Source: an uncultured Allobaculum sp. (lineage in GTDB: Bacteria; Bacillota_I; Bacilli_A; Erysipelotrichales; Erysipelotrichaceae). Taken from it: DNA of 52,624 nt. The notes beneath the pieces are model-generated. The model was not told the DNA's origin, did no database searches, and saw nothing but the letters and a program-made list of their open reading frames with translations. This document shows positions 35,032 to 43,745 of this stretch, in pieces (positions within the stretch are counted from its first letter, which is position 1; each line of letters starts with the position of its first letter). A program made the translations under genes and the position numbers. The stretch spans positions 1 through 52,624 of the forward strand of contig CAJTVE010000015.1 of the NCBI GenBank assembly GCA_910579655.1, written 5' to 3'.

Positions 35032-36300
35032 CTAGAAAAAGATGTCGAGGCATTTTTCGACGGTAGCCTCTTTAATCGCATCGACCAGCCGGTCAACGTC
35101 TTCATAGGTGTTATAGAAGTAGATACTTGCACGGACCGTGCCTGGAACGCCAAGAATTTCGCCCATCAGTTTGGCGCAATGCTGGCCCGAACGGACTGCA
35201 ATCCCTTTAGAGGACAAAAAGCTTGCCATATCCTGCGGGAAAATGAGCTGCCCCTTGTCATAAACGTTAAAGGTAATAATTCCGCCATCACTGTGTGGGT
35301 TATAGATTTTAATCTTATCTTTCAGTTCCTTCTCAGCCCGGTCAAGAAAGTGTTTTTTCAGTTCTGTTTCATAGACATGAATATCATGCAGACCTAAACG
35401 CATCAGATAGCGCATGGCGACAGCCATACCCAGAATGCCTTCAATTGGCTGAGTTCCCGATTCAAACTTGAATGGAGTCCGCCGTAAAATCAGGCTTTCG
35501 CAGCTGCGGGAGAAACGGGCGTTGCTTTCCCCGCCATAGAAAACTGGGTGCAGTTTATCGAGCAGCTCATATTTACCATACAAAACGCCGACTCCCGTAG
35601 GGCCGCACAGTTTATGGCCAGAGAAGCAGAAGAAATCGCAGTCCATATCCTGAACGTCAATCAGCTGATGCGCAACAGACTGAGCTCCATCAACGACCAT
35701 ATAGGCGCCATGTTCATGGGCAACTTTGGCAATTTCCTGAATTGGAGCCGTAAAACCAAGAACGTTGGAGACCTGCGCGAACATCACGACTTTGGTGTTT
35801 GGATATTTTTCAAAGGCTTCTTTTACATGGTCAACCGTAATCCGGCCTTCCTGGTCGACTTCAATAAAGTTGACAGGAATCTTTTTGTCATAACCGGCCT
35901 GCTGCCAGGGCAGAATGGAAGAAGCATGTTCAGTCTCAGCGGTGAGAATCGCATCGCCCTCTTTTAAAAAGTCATTGGTCACCATCAAAGCCAGCAGATT
36001 CAAAGATTCGGTTGCTCCGGATGTGAAGACAATTTCCTCTTTACGCTTGGCGTTGATAAATTTCATGACCGTTTTACGGGCTTCATCCAGGGCAAAATCG
36101 ACCTGAGAAGCCATTTCATAATCACCGCGCTGGGCATTGGCGCCAAGATACGTGTAATAGTGGACAACTTCATCAATGACACACTGCGGTTTTAAAGCCG
36201 TTGCGCAGCTGTCAAGATAATCAAGCGGATAGCCGCTCATCTCGCGTTTCAGGATCGGAAAGTCCGCGCGGATTTCGTCAATATGTTCTTTAATGTTCAT
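35032..36300 (-). CDS. sufS: SufS cysteine desulfurase
   Basis: This 422-aa class II PLP enzyme takes sulfur from cysteine. The PLP lysine is Lys230 in FSGHKLCGPTG, and the persulfide cysteine is Cys375 in RSGQHCA. The start at 36300 (MNIKEHIDEIRADFP) overlaps the sufD end by 11 bp. The frame extends to 36321 but only through a non-ATG start. Confidence 0.96.
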   Translation of the reverse strand: MNIKEHIDEIRADFPILKREMSGYPLDYLDSCATALKPQCVIDEVVHYYTYLGANAQRGDYEMASQVDFALDEARKTVMKFINAKRKEEIVFTSGATESLNLLALMVTNDFLKEGDAILTAETEHASSILPWQQAGYDKKIPVNFIEVDQEGRITVDHVKEAFEKYPNTKVVMFAQVSNVLGFTAPIQEIAKVAHEHGAYMVVDGAQSVAHQLIDVQDMDCDFFCFSGHKLCGPTGVGVLYGKYELLDKLHPVFYGGESNARFSRSCESLILRRTPFKFESGTQPIEGILGMAVAMRYLMRLGLHDIHVYETELKKHFLDRAEKELKDKIKIYNPHSDGGIITFNVYDKGQLIFPQDMASFLSSKGIAVRSGQHCAKLMGEILGVPGTVRASIYFYNTYEDVDRLVDAIKEATVEKCLDIFF

Positions 36301-37078
36301 ACAGTCCCGCCCTTCTTTCAATTTCCTGTTCCATTTCCTGTCTTAAAGCTTCATCATCAATCAGTTCAACAACCGGTTTGAAATAACCAATAGCCAATAG
36401 GCCCATGGCCTGAGTTGTAGACAGGCCTCTGGATTGCAAGTAGTAAAGCTGCTCAGCATCCGGCTGGCCAACGGTCAGCGCATGGCTGGCTTTGACATCA
36501 TTTTCGTCAATGTACAGAATCGGCAGCGTCACGCAGGTGTGATCTTTGCCCATGGTCAGAACCCGGGTTTCCTGATGCGACTCGGATCCAAAAGCCCCTT
36601 TGACAATTCGTCCGGCTGCAACCATTTCATACTGGCCTTCATCATAGACGACGGCGAAGTTATGGATGTTGCCATACGTATGAGCAACCTTGCTTGTCAG
36701 TTCAATATTGGCCTTTTTCTTTTTGCCGCCCAGGCAAAGCTGGCCGGTAGAAAGTTCCATGGTAGCTCCCTGTTTGTTGAGGCTGCCGTCTGCTTTGAAT
36801 GTCAGAGGATCATCCTGCAAATCAAGCAGGCCCAGTTCAATCTTGGCATCCGTTTCAATATCGGCGTTGAGATTGAGTGTAAACGGATGCTCCATCCGGT
36901 TCTGGATGAAGATTTTGACATAGCTGTATGCATCTGCGTGCAGATGGATCGACATCTCATCCGCATTCCCGTCCAGAAAAATCACCAGATTACCGCTGGC
37001 TCTTTGGTCAAAATGCAAATCGAGCGGCTGATCTGTTTCGATCCGATCCTCAAAGCGGTTTTCGTAGGTCCGTTCCAT
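36290..37078 (-). CDS. sufD: SufD-like scaffold subunit, short form
   Basis: This 262-aa protein belongs to the SufB/SufD family by its C-terminal block (DENDVKASHALTVGQPDAEQLYYLQSRGLS). It lacks most of the N-terminal helical domain and so is well below the roughly 400-430 residues of classical SufD. AGGA lies directly upstream. It starts 5 bp after sufC. It pairs with SufB in the SufBC2D complex. The shortened form is probably functional, as the beta-helix core is intact. Confidence 0.9.
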   Translation of the reverse strand: MERTYENRFEDRIETDQPLDLHFDQRASGNLVIFLDGNADEMSIHLHADAYSYVKIFIQNRMEHPFTLNLNADIETDAKIELGLLDLQDDPLTFKADGSLNKQGATMELSTGQLCLGGKKKKANIELTSKVAHTYGNIHNFAVVYDEGQYEMVAAGRIVKGAFGSESHQETRVLTMGKDHTCVTLPILYIDENDVKASHALTVGQPDAEQLYYLQSRGLSTTQAMGLLAIGYFKPVVELIDDEALRQEMEQEIERRAGLYEH

Positions 37079-37083
37079 AGGTC

Positions 37084-37899
37084 CTACTCAACTTTCTTGG
37101 CGCCGCAGGATTCAAGAAGGACAGGTTTTGGTTTTTCTTCTTTCCGCGCCTGTACATGGTATTCTTTTTCGATCCAGTCATATCCTTCACTGTCGACACG
37201 ATGGATCAGTTCTGGTCCACCGGAAACAACGATTTTACCATCGACCAGAACATGCGCATGAGTCGGTTTGAGGTAGTCAAGGAAACGCGCATAATGGCTG
37301 ACAACGACAACACCCATATGGTCTTCCTTCTGGGCATTTAAAATCGCATCCGCAACAATACGCAGCGCATCGACGTCCAATCCGGAATCAATTTCATCCA
37401 GCATAGCCAGGGATGGCTTCAGTAAAAGCATCTGAACGATTTCGTTGCGTTTCTTTTCACCACCAGAGAATCCGACGTTCAAGAAACGATGAGCCAGGTC
37501 TGGCTTCATCTGTAATTCTGAAATGGCATGATCCATTCCTTTAATAAACTGAAACAGTGAAATTGGACGTTCTCTGCGGGCATTGATTGCCGTGCGCAGA
37601 AAGTCGGAGTTGGTAACGCCTGGCACTTCACTTGGATACTGCATGCCTAAAAACAGACCAGCGCGGGAGCGCTCGTCTACTGGCATGGACAGAACATCTT
37701 TTCCATCCAGAGTGATGGAACCTTGTGTAACTTTATATTTAGGATTGCCCATGATTGCGGCAAGCAGAGTTGACTTACCGTTTCCGTTAGGGCCCATTAA
37801 TGCGTGCATTTCATCGGATCTGACAGTCAAGTCAATTCCGCGAAGAATCTCTTTATCTTCAACGCTGACATGAAGATCTTTGATTTCCAATGTTGACAT
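37084..37899 (-). CDS. sufC: SufC ATPase
   Basis: This 271-aa ABC-type ATPase is the engine of SufBC2D. Walker A GPNGNGKST is at residues 36-44. The signature motif GFSGGEKKR and Walker B LAMLDEIDSGLD follow. AGAGAGG precedes the start. It is the first gene of the suf operon. The final 20 residues are an extra Lys/Glu-rich tail. Confidence 0.97.
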   Translation of the reverse strand: MSTLEIKDLHVSVEDKEILRGIDLTVRSDEMHALMGPNGNGKSTLLAAIMGNPKYKVTQGSITLDGKDVLSMPVDERSRAGLFLGMQYPSEVPGVTNSDFLRTAINARRERPISLFQFIKGMDHAISELQMKPDLAHRFLNVGFSGGEKKRNEIVQMLLLKPSLAMLDEIDSGLDVDALRIVADAILNAQKEDHMGVVVVSHYARFLDYLKPTHAHVLVDGKIVVSGGPELIHRVDSEGYDWIEKEYHVQARKEEKPKPVLLESCGAKKVE

Positions 37900-39123
37900 T
37901 GTGATACCTCTCTTTATCCCTTCTAGTATACTCTAAGGCATGTTTCTTGCCGCCATCGACCTGCCCTTAAACAATTCGGATGATTTTCAAGCCAATTTTT
38001 TATCATGTCCTTTTGTGATCTGGATTTAAAGGCAAAGGCCTGAGCGAAAGTTTTCAACCATAATGGTCTATTTCGTCCGTACAAGCTTTTATTGTATCCA
38101 TCTCAGTCAAAAACGGGGAATTTGACTTCTCAAGAGTTTTTATTGCGCAAGGACAATTCGATTTTTCGATCGTTTCGGCGGAAAGCACAAAGGAAACGCC
38201 AGAAAATCTGGATCAGAAAACAATAAGCAAAGTCATGACAACGACCGCCAGAATCATCCAGAACCTGCCAGATGAATAATTCAGCAAGAAGCCCGCCAAG
38301 AAAAAGAACAAGACGTGAAAACAAAAAGCCTCAAAAATATCCCCCCGCGGCTCCGGTCACAGTTTATCGCAAATTGAAAGCGTTTTCTGTAACGATTTGA
38401 ATCTGGTTTTCTTCAAAATTTCCGGCAGTCAAAACCAATCGCCCGACTTGCCATTTTTTCGAAAGCCCAGCAGCCAGGTGGAGTGTCTTCCATATATATT
38501 TCTTCCACATATACTAAAGAATAGCTCTGGGCCAGTCTGAAGATCAAAAATGGAAGTCTGGGTTCCATCTTCGCCAAAAAGTCTGCTGGTCTTTCTCCTG
38601 CTTTGTTCTGGCTTCAAACAATCTGATCAGGAAAATGAACGCTCCCAGTTTTCGCTCTTTCAAAGTCCACGACAACGGCCTAAAAATTATCAACCGATTA
38701 TTAAAATGGAAATTAAATCCTTCCAGAGCCAAATCAATTCACCATCAAAATGGTCGGTTAACGTTCCAGTCTGCTTGTCTTCTGAAGTTTCTCCCTTTTC
38801 TTCTTTCTTTGGCTGACTGATCTGTTTTTCTTCCGTTCTTCGCTTTTTGATGAGGATTCTTTCCGTCTTTCCTTTCCATCTGGGCCTCCTTCAAAAAGTC
38901 TTCCTGCATCCTTTTCCGATTTGAATCCCCTGCTTTTTCGGCCTTTTGGCGGCCGTAAGCTTTTCAGACGCAGCGGTTGCCCGTTTCAGGCGGGATGGCC
39001 GTGCCTGCTTTGAAGGAACAAAGCCAGTCCATTTATCACTTTTGTTTCACATAAAGTAAAAATTAATTGTGATTTCATTGCAGATCGGATCCGTTGACCA
39101 CTTTCGGCTGTCTTGTTCGTTCA
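37900..39123. other. Long gene-poor region between sufC and the foldase pair
   Basis: More than 1.2 kb with no large gene. TATACT near 37926 on the minus strand may be the sufC -10 box. The rest is T-rich on the plus strand and yields only short, biased frames. One small minus-strand ORF (38745-38879) with a good ribosome site is listed separately. A GC-richer block at 38930-39010 (GGCGGCCGTAAGC, CGGGATGGCCG) has several short inverted repeats and could be a structured RNA. I cannot name it. Confidence 0.4.
38745..38879 (-). CDS. Possible small, very basic 44-aa protein
   Basis: The ATG at 38879 is preceded at five bases by GAAGGAGG on the minus strand. The predicted peptide starts MERKDGKNPHQKAKNG and ends NVNRPF. 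It is strongly basic and soluble. No homologue is recognised, there is no clear promoter or terminator, and A-rich DNA easily yields Lys/Arg-rich frames. The main support is therefore the ribosome site. Confidence 0.28.
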   Translation of the reverse strand: MERKDGKNPHQKAKNGRKTDQSAKERRKGRNFRRQADWNVNRPF

Positions 39124-39152
39124 TTGCATTTTACTAATACCTTTCGTATAAT
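39124..39152 (+). promoter_or_regulatory. Promoter of the foldase pair
   Basis: TTGCAT (39124-39129), a 17-base spacer and TATAAT (39147-39152) form a near-consensus sigma-A promoter about 110 bases before the start codon. Confidence 0.85.
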
Positions 39153-39174
39153 CTTGTCTGATTCTCTGAAGACC

Positions 39175-39199
39175 AGGCAGGTTCTGCCTGCCTTTTCTA
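39175..39199 (+). terminator. Terminator-like hairpin in the leader (possible attenuator)
   Basis: AGGCAGG (39175-39181) pairs with CCTGCCT (39187-39193), and TTTCTAT follows. It begins roughly 16 bases after the expected transcription start, so it could stop transcription early and control the foldase genes. The T-tract is short. Confidence 0.45.
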
Positions 39200-39263
39200 T
39201 CCTCTTCCGGTTCAAACAAAGGAAAGGAAGTCGCTGCTTCCGGAAGAGCATGCAGCATGAAAC

Positions 39264-40415
39264 ATGGGTGAATTTTTAAGAAAATACTGGTTCGTCAGTG
39301 TTCTTGCCGTTCTTTTTATTGGTGTCCTGATTTATTACGTTGTGGACATGAATAAAGATAACGTCAATACTCTTCATCAGGCCGATGGAACCGATGTGGT
39401 GATCTCCACCACTGCCGGCAACGTAACCAGTACTGAACTGATGGACAACTCCACAGTTGCTGAACCAGGGATTCTGTTCAGTCTTTACCGGAATGCGGTA
39501 ACTGACCAGACAATCGAAACTACATCTGAAATTGAAGAGCAGGCCAAAACGATGCAAAAAAACCTGGAATCCAATATTAAAGCGGATGCCACAGGAAAAA
39601 CGAAAGCTTCTATTATGAGCCAGTTAGCGGGTATGGGCTTTTCTGGAGACAATGCAATTGCTGAATACAGTAAAGTTGCAGCCAAGATCCAGGTTCTGGA
39701 TGGCAACTTTATCCGTGAACACATTGATCTGCTTTCTTCTTACGTTCCAGAAGGTGCCCGCACCATCTCCATTCTGACGATGAATGTCGAAGATGCCGCG
39801 AACCTGAGCGATGATGAAAAAGCAAAACAGGAAGAAATCCAGAACGCACTTGATGATGGCCAGTCTTTTGGTGAAGTTGCCGCTGAATACTCGGACGATA
39901 CGGATACAAAAGATAAGAATGGTTTCTATGGTTACATCGACTCTTCCAACACGGCGCTTGACAGTGCTGTCTTAGAAAAAGCTCTGGCTTTAAATGCCGG
40001 GGATACCAGTGAATGGATTACTGTTGAATCTTCCAGTCCTGTTCTTTACATGGTTCACGTTGAAGAAACAGATGCTGATAAGATTCTTGAATCCGATGAT
40101 GACACAGCTGTAACCAGCCTGGTTAACACCATCATCTCCAAAGTCAACGGTCTGGAAGCTTTCATTATCCAGAACGCTGGCCAGAAACTGAATGTGACGT
40201 TTGCCAACGATGAAATCAAGACGCAGATCGATGATTACATCAACCAGCAGACTAGCCAGCTTGATCCTTCGATCCTGGCTTTAAATACTTCTGAGGATAA
40301 AGAAGAAGACAAAACTTCAAGCGAATCGGCTGCCGATTCCAGTGAATCTGCAGCTTCTGCTTCCAGTCAGTCGGATCAGACATCTTCGACTGCTTCAAGT
40401 CAGGAGGGCGAATAA
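39264..40415 (+). CDS. Membrane-anchored PpiC/PrsA-like foldase
   Basis: In this 383-aa protein a short basic start and a membrane helix (residues 8-28) anchor an extracellular chain. Residues about 165-275 resemble a parvulin-type peptidyl-prolyl isomerase domain: ARTISILTMNVEDA, a helical segment with LDDGQSFGEVAAEYSDD, and SSPVLYMVHV. SurA-like helices flank it. The last 40 residues are a Ser/Glu-rich low-complexity tail. Such proteins help exported proteins fold. The ribosome site is weak, with GGAAG some 18 bases away. The stop is 2 bp before the next gene. Confidence 0.83.
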   Translation: MGEFLRKYWFVSVLAVLFIGVLIYYVVDMNKDNVNTLHQADGTDVVISTTAGNVTSTELMDNSTVAEPGILFSLYRNAVTDQTIETTSEIEEQAKTMQKNLESNIKADATGKTKASIMSQLAGMGFSGDNAIAEYSKVAAKIQVLDGNFIREHIDLLSSYVPEGARTISILTMNVEDAANLSDDEKAKQEEIQNALDDGQSFGEVAAEYSDDTDTKDKNGFYGYIDSSNTALDSAVLEKALALNAGDTSEWITVESSSPVLYMVHVEETDADKILESDDDTAVTSLVNTIISKVNGLEAFIIQNAGQKLNVTFANDEIKTQIDDYINQQTSQLDPSILALNTSEDKEEDKTSSESAADSSESAASASSQSDQTSSTASSQEGE

Positions 40416-40416
40416 G

Positions 40417-41337
40417 ATGAAACTGAAAAAGATTTTTGCACTCAGTGCCGCTGCCCTGATGCTCGCGGGCTGCGGAAATGGTGAAACCACCATTCCAGAT
40501 GGCTCTGAAGTCATCATGACTGTTGGTGACAAGAAGATCACCAAAGGCACTGAATACACACTGGTCAAAGACTACTATGGTCCTTCTATGGCTCTGACAC
40601 TGACCAACCGCCTGATTTATGACAAAGAAATCGGGCGTCCTGAAGATGTTGTTCAGGAAGCCCAGGAACAGCTCGATGATTATGCGTCCAGCGAAGGCTT
40701 CGAAGATCAGATCAAAGCCATCGGCTTTGACAGTCTGGAAGACTACCGCGATACGGCTCTGATTCCGGGTGTTCAGTCCACTCGTCTGCAGGAAAAATAT
40801 TTCACAGACGCCAAAGAGGAAATCATCCAGAACTTTGATCCTGTTCTGGCTGTCATCATCCAGACTGATTCCGAAGACAATGCCAACAAAGCTCTTGAAG
40901 AGCTGAAAAATGGCCAGGATGGAGGTAAAGTCGGTGCCCAGTACGCTGCCGATGGCGCAACGTACACCGGTAGTGAACAGATCGTTTCCACAGCGGATAC
41001 AACTCTGCCGACGACTCTGCTCAATGCCATTCAGGACGCCACCAAAGACGGCGTTCTCGATCAGGTATTTACCAATGATACTTCAACGGATGATAAGGAA
41101 TACTATGTCGCTTCCGTTGTTTCCATGGACTACGACAAGAACCTGAAGAAAATCATCTCTGCGCTTTCCAGCAATCAGACGATCCAGTCAGACTGCCAGG
41201 TTTACTACCTGAAGAAATACGAATTTGAAGTAAACGATCAATTCCTGTTCGACTACTACAAAGCCAACAATCCTGAATACCTGGTTACAAGACCAGATCT
41301 TGCCCAAGCTGCTTCTGAAGCCAGCTCTGCAAACTAA
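40417..41337 (+). CDS. PrsA-like lipoprotein
   Basis: This 306-aa protein starts at 40417, with AGGAGGG upstream. The signal peptide ends at lipobox LAGC, so Cys19 should be lipidated. The SurA/PrsA-like helical N domain and a divergent isomerase-like segment (DPVLAVIIQTDSEDNANKAL to YYVASVVSMDY) follow. Helices near 240-290 complete it. The gene directly follows the membrane-anchored paralogue, suggesting a duplicated or paired foldase unit outside the membrane. Catalytic isomerase residues are not obvious, so the role may be chaperone only. Confidence 0.8.
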   Translation: MKLKKIFALSAAALMLAGCGNGETTIPDGSEVIMTVGDKKITKGTEYTLVKDYYGPSMALTLTNRLIYDKEIGRPEDVVQEAQEQLDDYASSEGFEDQIKAIGFDSLEDYRDTALIPGVQSTRLQEKYFTDAKEEIIQNFDPVLAVIIQTDSEDNANKALEELKNGQDGGKVGAQYAADGATYTGSEQIVSTADTTLPTTLLNAIQDATKDGVLDQVFTNDTSTDDKEYYVASVVSMDYDKNLKKIISALSSNQTIQSDCQVYYLKKYEFEVNDQFLFDYYKANNPEYLVTRPDLAQAASEASSAN

Positions 41338-41376
41338 CCGACTTTTATTCTTGCCACCATAACTGATCTACACTGA

Positions 41377-41408
41377 CCGCTCATCTGAAAACAGATGGGC
41401 GGTTTTTT
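41377..41408 (+). terminator. Terminator of the foldase operon
   Basis: CCGCTCATCTG pairs with CAGATGGGCGG (11-position stem including one wobble) around AAAA, followed by six T residues. Confidence 0.94.
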
Positions 41409-41539
41409 CTATGGTGCTGGACGTAAGACCAGATATCCTCACAGGTTGATGGAGAAAAGAAAATACGGAACCTGGTAAACTCTTTTTCCATCAGCTTGGG
41501 CGTGCTCTCGAAGACACACAAGAAAATTTCAACGCCGCC

Positions 41540-41574
41540 AAAAAAAAGGAAGATACCAAATGATGATATCTTCC
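41540..41574 (-). terminator. Terminator at the end of the type VII locus
   Basis: GGAAGATACC (41548-41557) pairs with GATATCTTCC (41565-41574), with one wobble. On the minus strand eight T residues follow. Confidence 0.9.
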
Positions 41575-41642
41575 CTGCTTCCTGACAGAATTGAAATGTC
41601 TGCCAGAAATCCCTCAAAATCCAGCTAAATGGCTGGTTGAGG

Positions 41643-43058
41643 CTATTTGAACAGTTTGGAGAGTACGATGGATATGTTGTTTTTGGCTGCCCGGTAATCT
41701 GAGGGCGTTTTGCCAAAAGAGAAGGTGTAGCGGCCATCATTGCCATATACCAGCTTGTAGTGCTTATGGTCAGCGGTGATGGTAAAGCCTGCTCTTTTCA
41801 GTTCAGCAGCATGCTTGTCCAGCCCATCCCCTCTGCCAAGAACGTCCCGGATGATAGCGGACCGGGTTTCAGTTTCCCCGGTTGAAGGATTGGCTTTGAG
41901 CAGGTCTTCATAGATGGCAGCCTTGCGGCCTTCGGGATTGCTGAGCTTTAAAGCTGTCCGTATGGCTTCAAGGACAAAATCCTGGATCTCGCCCGGATAG
42001 AGTTCCTGTTCCTGTCCCAAAGCAAGCAGCCCCTCCGTTTTGCCTTTGCCGCCAGCAGCTTTAATTGAGAGCAGCATGGCCTGGTTTTCCTGCTGAAGAT
42101 CCTGAATCTGACTGGTCAGCGAACTGACATCTTCATTGAGCAGATCGAAAACTTCATTCATGCTGGCTTCATTGTCTTTGTATTGTCTGGTTTCTTCGAT
42201 AGCCTGACGCTGGATCTTATGGGCTTTGAGCACCATCCAGGCAGGCAGATTGCCATTTTCAAGCTGAAGATTGTAGTGGAAAATCCGTGAACAGATATCG
42301 TCCTGAAGCTGCTGCCGGTCCTGATAATCTTCTGGACGGAAAAACTCTGTGGTCTCCTCGCGGTTGGGGTAAGTCACGCTGATCTGATAGCGTTTATTGA
42401 TCTTGGTCCCAAAGCCATGACCCCACCATGGCATTTCCGCAGGCAGAATCTGCGGCCCTTCCTGATCTTCAGTTAAGACCAGAACATGAGCAGCGCCTTT
42501 CAGACGCCAGGCAAGACTGGCGGCGTTGACGGGCAGGTTCCCCTGAAAATCGCCAGTAATCAATACGACCGGGATGCTCTGATAATGGTCTCCAAAAAAG
42601 ATCTTTTCGAGCGTGGGGCGATCAGATTTATTCAGCAGCCAGGGTCTGGCACTATAAGGCAGAACGTCATCATTGGCAAAGAGGTCGTTGTCCATCATGA
42701 CGCTGATCAGCATCGGAGTGGAAAAATCCTGATTGAGATTGGCTGCATCCTCCGAATAGGTTCGATCCAGCTGGATGAGAATTCGATGGACATTGCCAAA
42801 CAAAATTGCATCCGTACGCCAGTTGATTCCATCTTCTGACTTCAGAAAGCGGGCACCATACAGGTTTTCATCAGGCAGGCAGTCAAACTCCAGGGATAGA
42901 TTGTCTTTCTGAAAATGACAGACCATTTCGCCATTCCAGTCCAGTGGTTCCACACGATTGGCATCCGCAGCCTTAGCATTCCAGTCCACCATTGCCTGAT
43001 AGAATTTTTCAGGCTCAAGATCCGCTCGGGCGGGCAGTATTGTTGAAAACAGCAGCAT
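41643..43058 (-). CDS. Unrecognised 471-aa protein with HicA-like C-terminal domain
   Basis: The start at 43058 (MLLFSTILPARAD) has GGAG seven bases upstream. Residues 1-230 form an unrecognised alpha/beta domain (EFDCLPDENLYGARF, PVVLITGDFQGN). Residues about 265-330 are coiled-coil, and 330-400 a helical linker. The last 55 residues (ELKRAGFTITADHKHYKL, then YTFSFGKTPSDYRAAKN) resemble the double-stranded-RNA-binding-like fold of HicA/YcfA toxins, with a His near the place of the HicA catalytic histidine. No HicB antitoxin gene is adjacent. It is the last gene before a strong terminator, about 230 bp after the DUF4176 gene. Role in the type VII locus unknown. Confidence 0.65.
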   Translation of the reverse strand: MLLFSTILPARADLEPEKFYQAMVDWNAKAADANRVEPLDWNGEMVCHFQKDNLSLEFDCLPDENLYGARFLKSEDGINWRTDAILFGNVHRILIQLDRTYSEDAANLNQDFSTPMLISVMMDNDLFANDDVLPYSARPWLLNKSDRPTLEKIFFGDHYQSIPVVLITGDFQGNLPVNAASLAWRLKGAAHVLVLTEDQEGPQILPAEMPWWGHGFGTKINKRYQISVTYPNREETTEFFRPEDYQDRQQLQDDICSRIFHYNLQLENGNLPAWMVLKAHKIQRQAIEETRQYKDNEASMNEVFDLLNEDVSSLTSQIQDLQQENQAMLLSIKAAGGKGKTEGLLALGQEQELYPGEIQDFVLEAIRTALKLSNPEGRKAAIYEDLLKANPSTGETETRSAIIRDVLGRGDGLDKHAAELKRAGFTITADHKHYKLVYGNDGRYTFSFGKTPSDYRAAKNNISIVLSKLFK

Positions 43059-43287
43059 ACTCTTTCTCCCACTCAAATTCTGATTCTGTATTCAACAAAC
43101 AGATCGGGTTTGAGCGACTCTCCTTTCTTTTTCATTTGAACCATCCAACGGACATGGCTTTCGATTTTTATCCTTTTTAAAAAAGATTGAATCAAAAGCC
43201 TGCCGTTGTTATTGATTGTATTTTAGCGCATCCACCATCAGCCTGACAGATTTTAAGGATTTTCCTCAAGCCAGCGCTGTTTGTTCC

Positions 43288-43572
43288 TCAGCGCTCATCG
43301 ACTTCAAGATGGGCATCATACCAGTCGAGCTGGTTTCGAAAGGCGAATTCTTCCTGATCCTGCAGTCCGATAAACCAGACCTGATCGACATCCTGATGAT
43401 TGAACAGATAAGTTCGATCTGAATCAATCATGCCTTCCGGCCAGAGGACGGCACAATAATCGTAGATTTTACCCGAAGCTAAATGTTTCTGAAGGCGGCC
43501 GACAATCATGAGCCGCTTTTTCCCTTCATTGAGGGTGACGACACTGCCAAGCGGCAGAATTTCTTTTTGCAT
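43288..43572 (-). CDS. DUF4176 protein of the type VII locus
   Basis: This 94-aa protein has a beta-rich start ILPLGSVVTLNEGKKRLMIVGR and a later stretch YDYCAVLWPEGM, followed by FNHQDVDQVWFIG. These are the marks of DUF4176, a small family found almost only beside type VII secretion genes and LXG effectors. It may be an adaptor or immunity factor; this is not settled. A GTG four codons upstream is an alternative start. It lies 130 bp after the effector-like gene. Confidence 0.82.
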   Translation of the reverse strand: MQKEILPLGSVVTLNEGKKRLMIVGRLQKHLASGKIYDYCAVLWPEGMIDSDRTYLFNHQDVDQVWFIGLQDQEEFAFRNQLDWYDAHLEVDER

Positions 43573-43701
43573 AGTGACTTTCACTTTCTAGACGATCGAG
43601 CCAGACTGGTTTCTGGCCATCAATCAATGACAGGGAGTTCGGGCTGGTGACATCCAGCCCACTCCGACTCTGACGAGAGCCGGTTTCAATTCCCTGTCTG
43701 C

Positions 43702-43745
43702 TGATTACTCAATTCATACTTAATTAATACTCAATTAATACTCAA
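43702..43745. repeat. Four tandem 11-bp repeats across a stop codon
   Basis: On the plus strand TTAATACTCAA occurs exactly twice (43724-43734, 43735-43745), preceded by two degenerate copies (43702-43712, 43713-43723). The first copy in reading direction holds the stop codon of the 267-aa gene (43735-43737). The other copies lie directly after it. Confidence 0.8.

Noticed and set aside
38130..38324. Hydrophobic frames resembling a small membrane peptide
   Set aside because: T-rich DNA here gives hydrophobic residues in two overlapping frames. The only starts are TTG codons with poor spacing, so chance is the simpler explanation.
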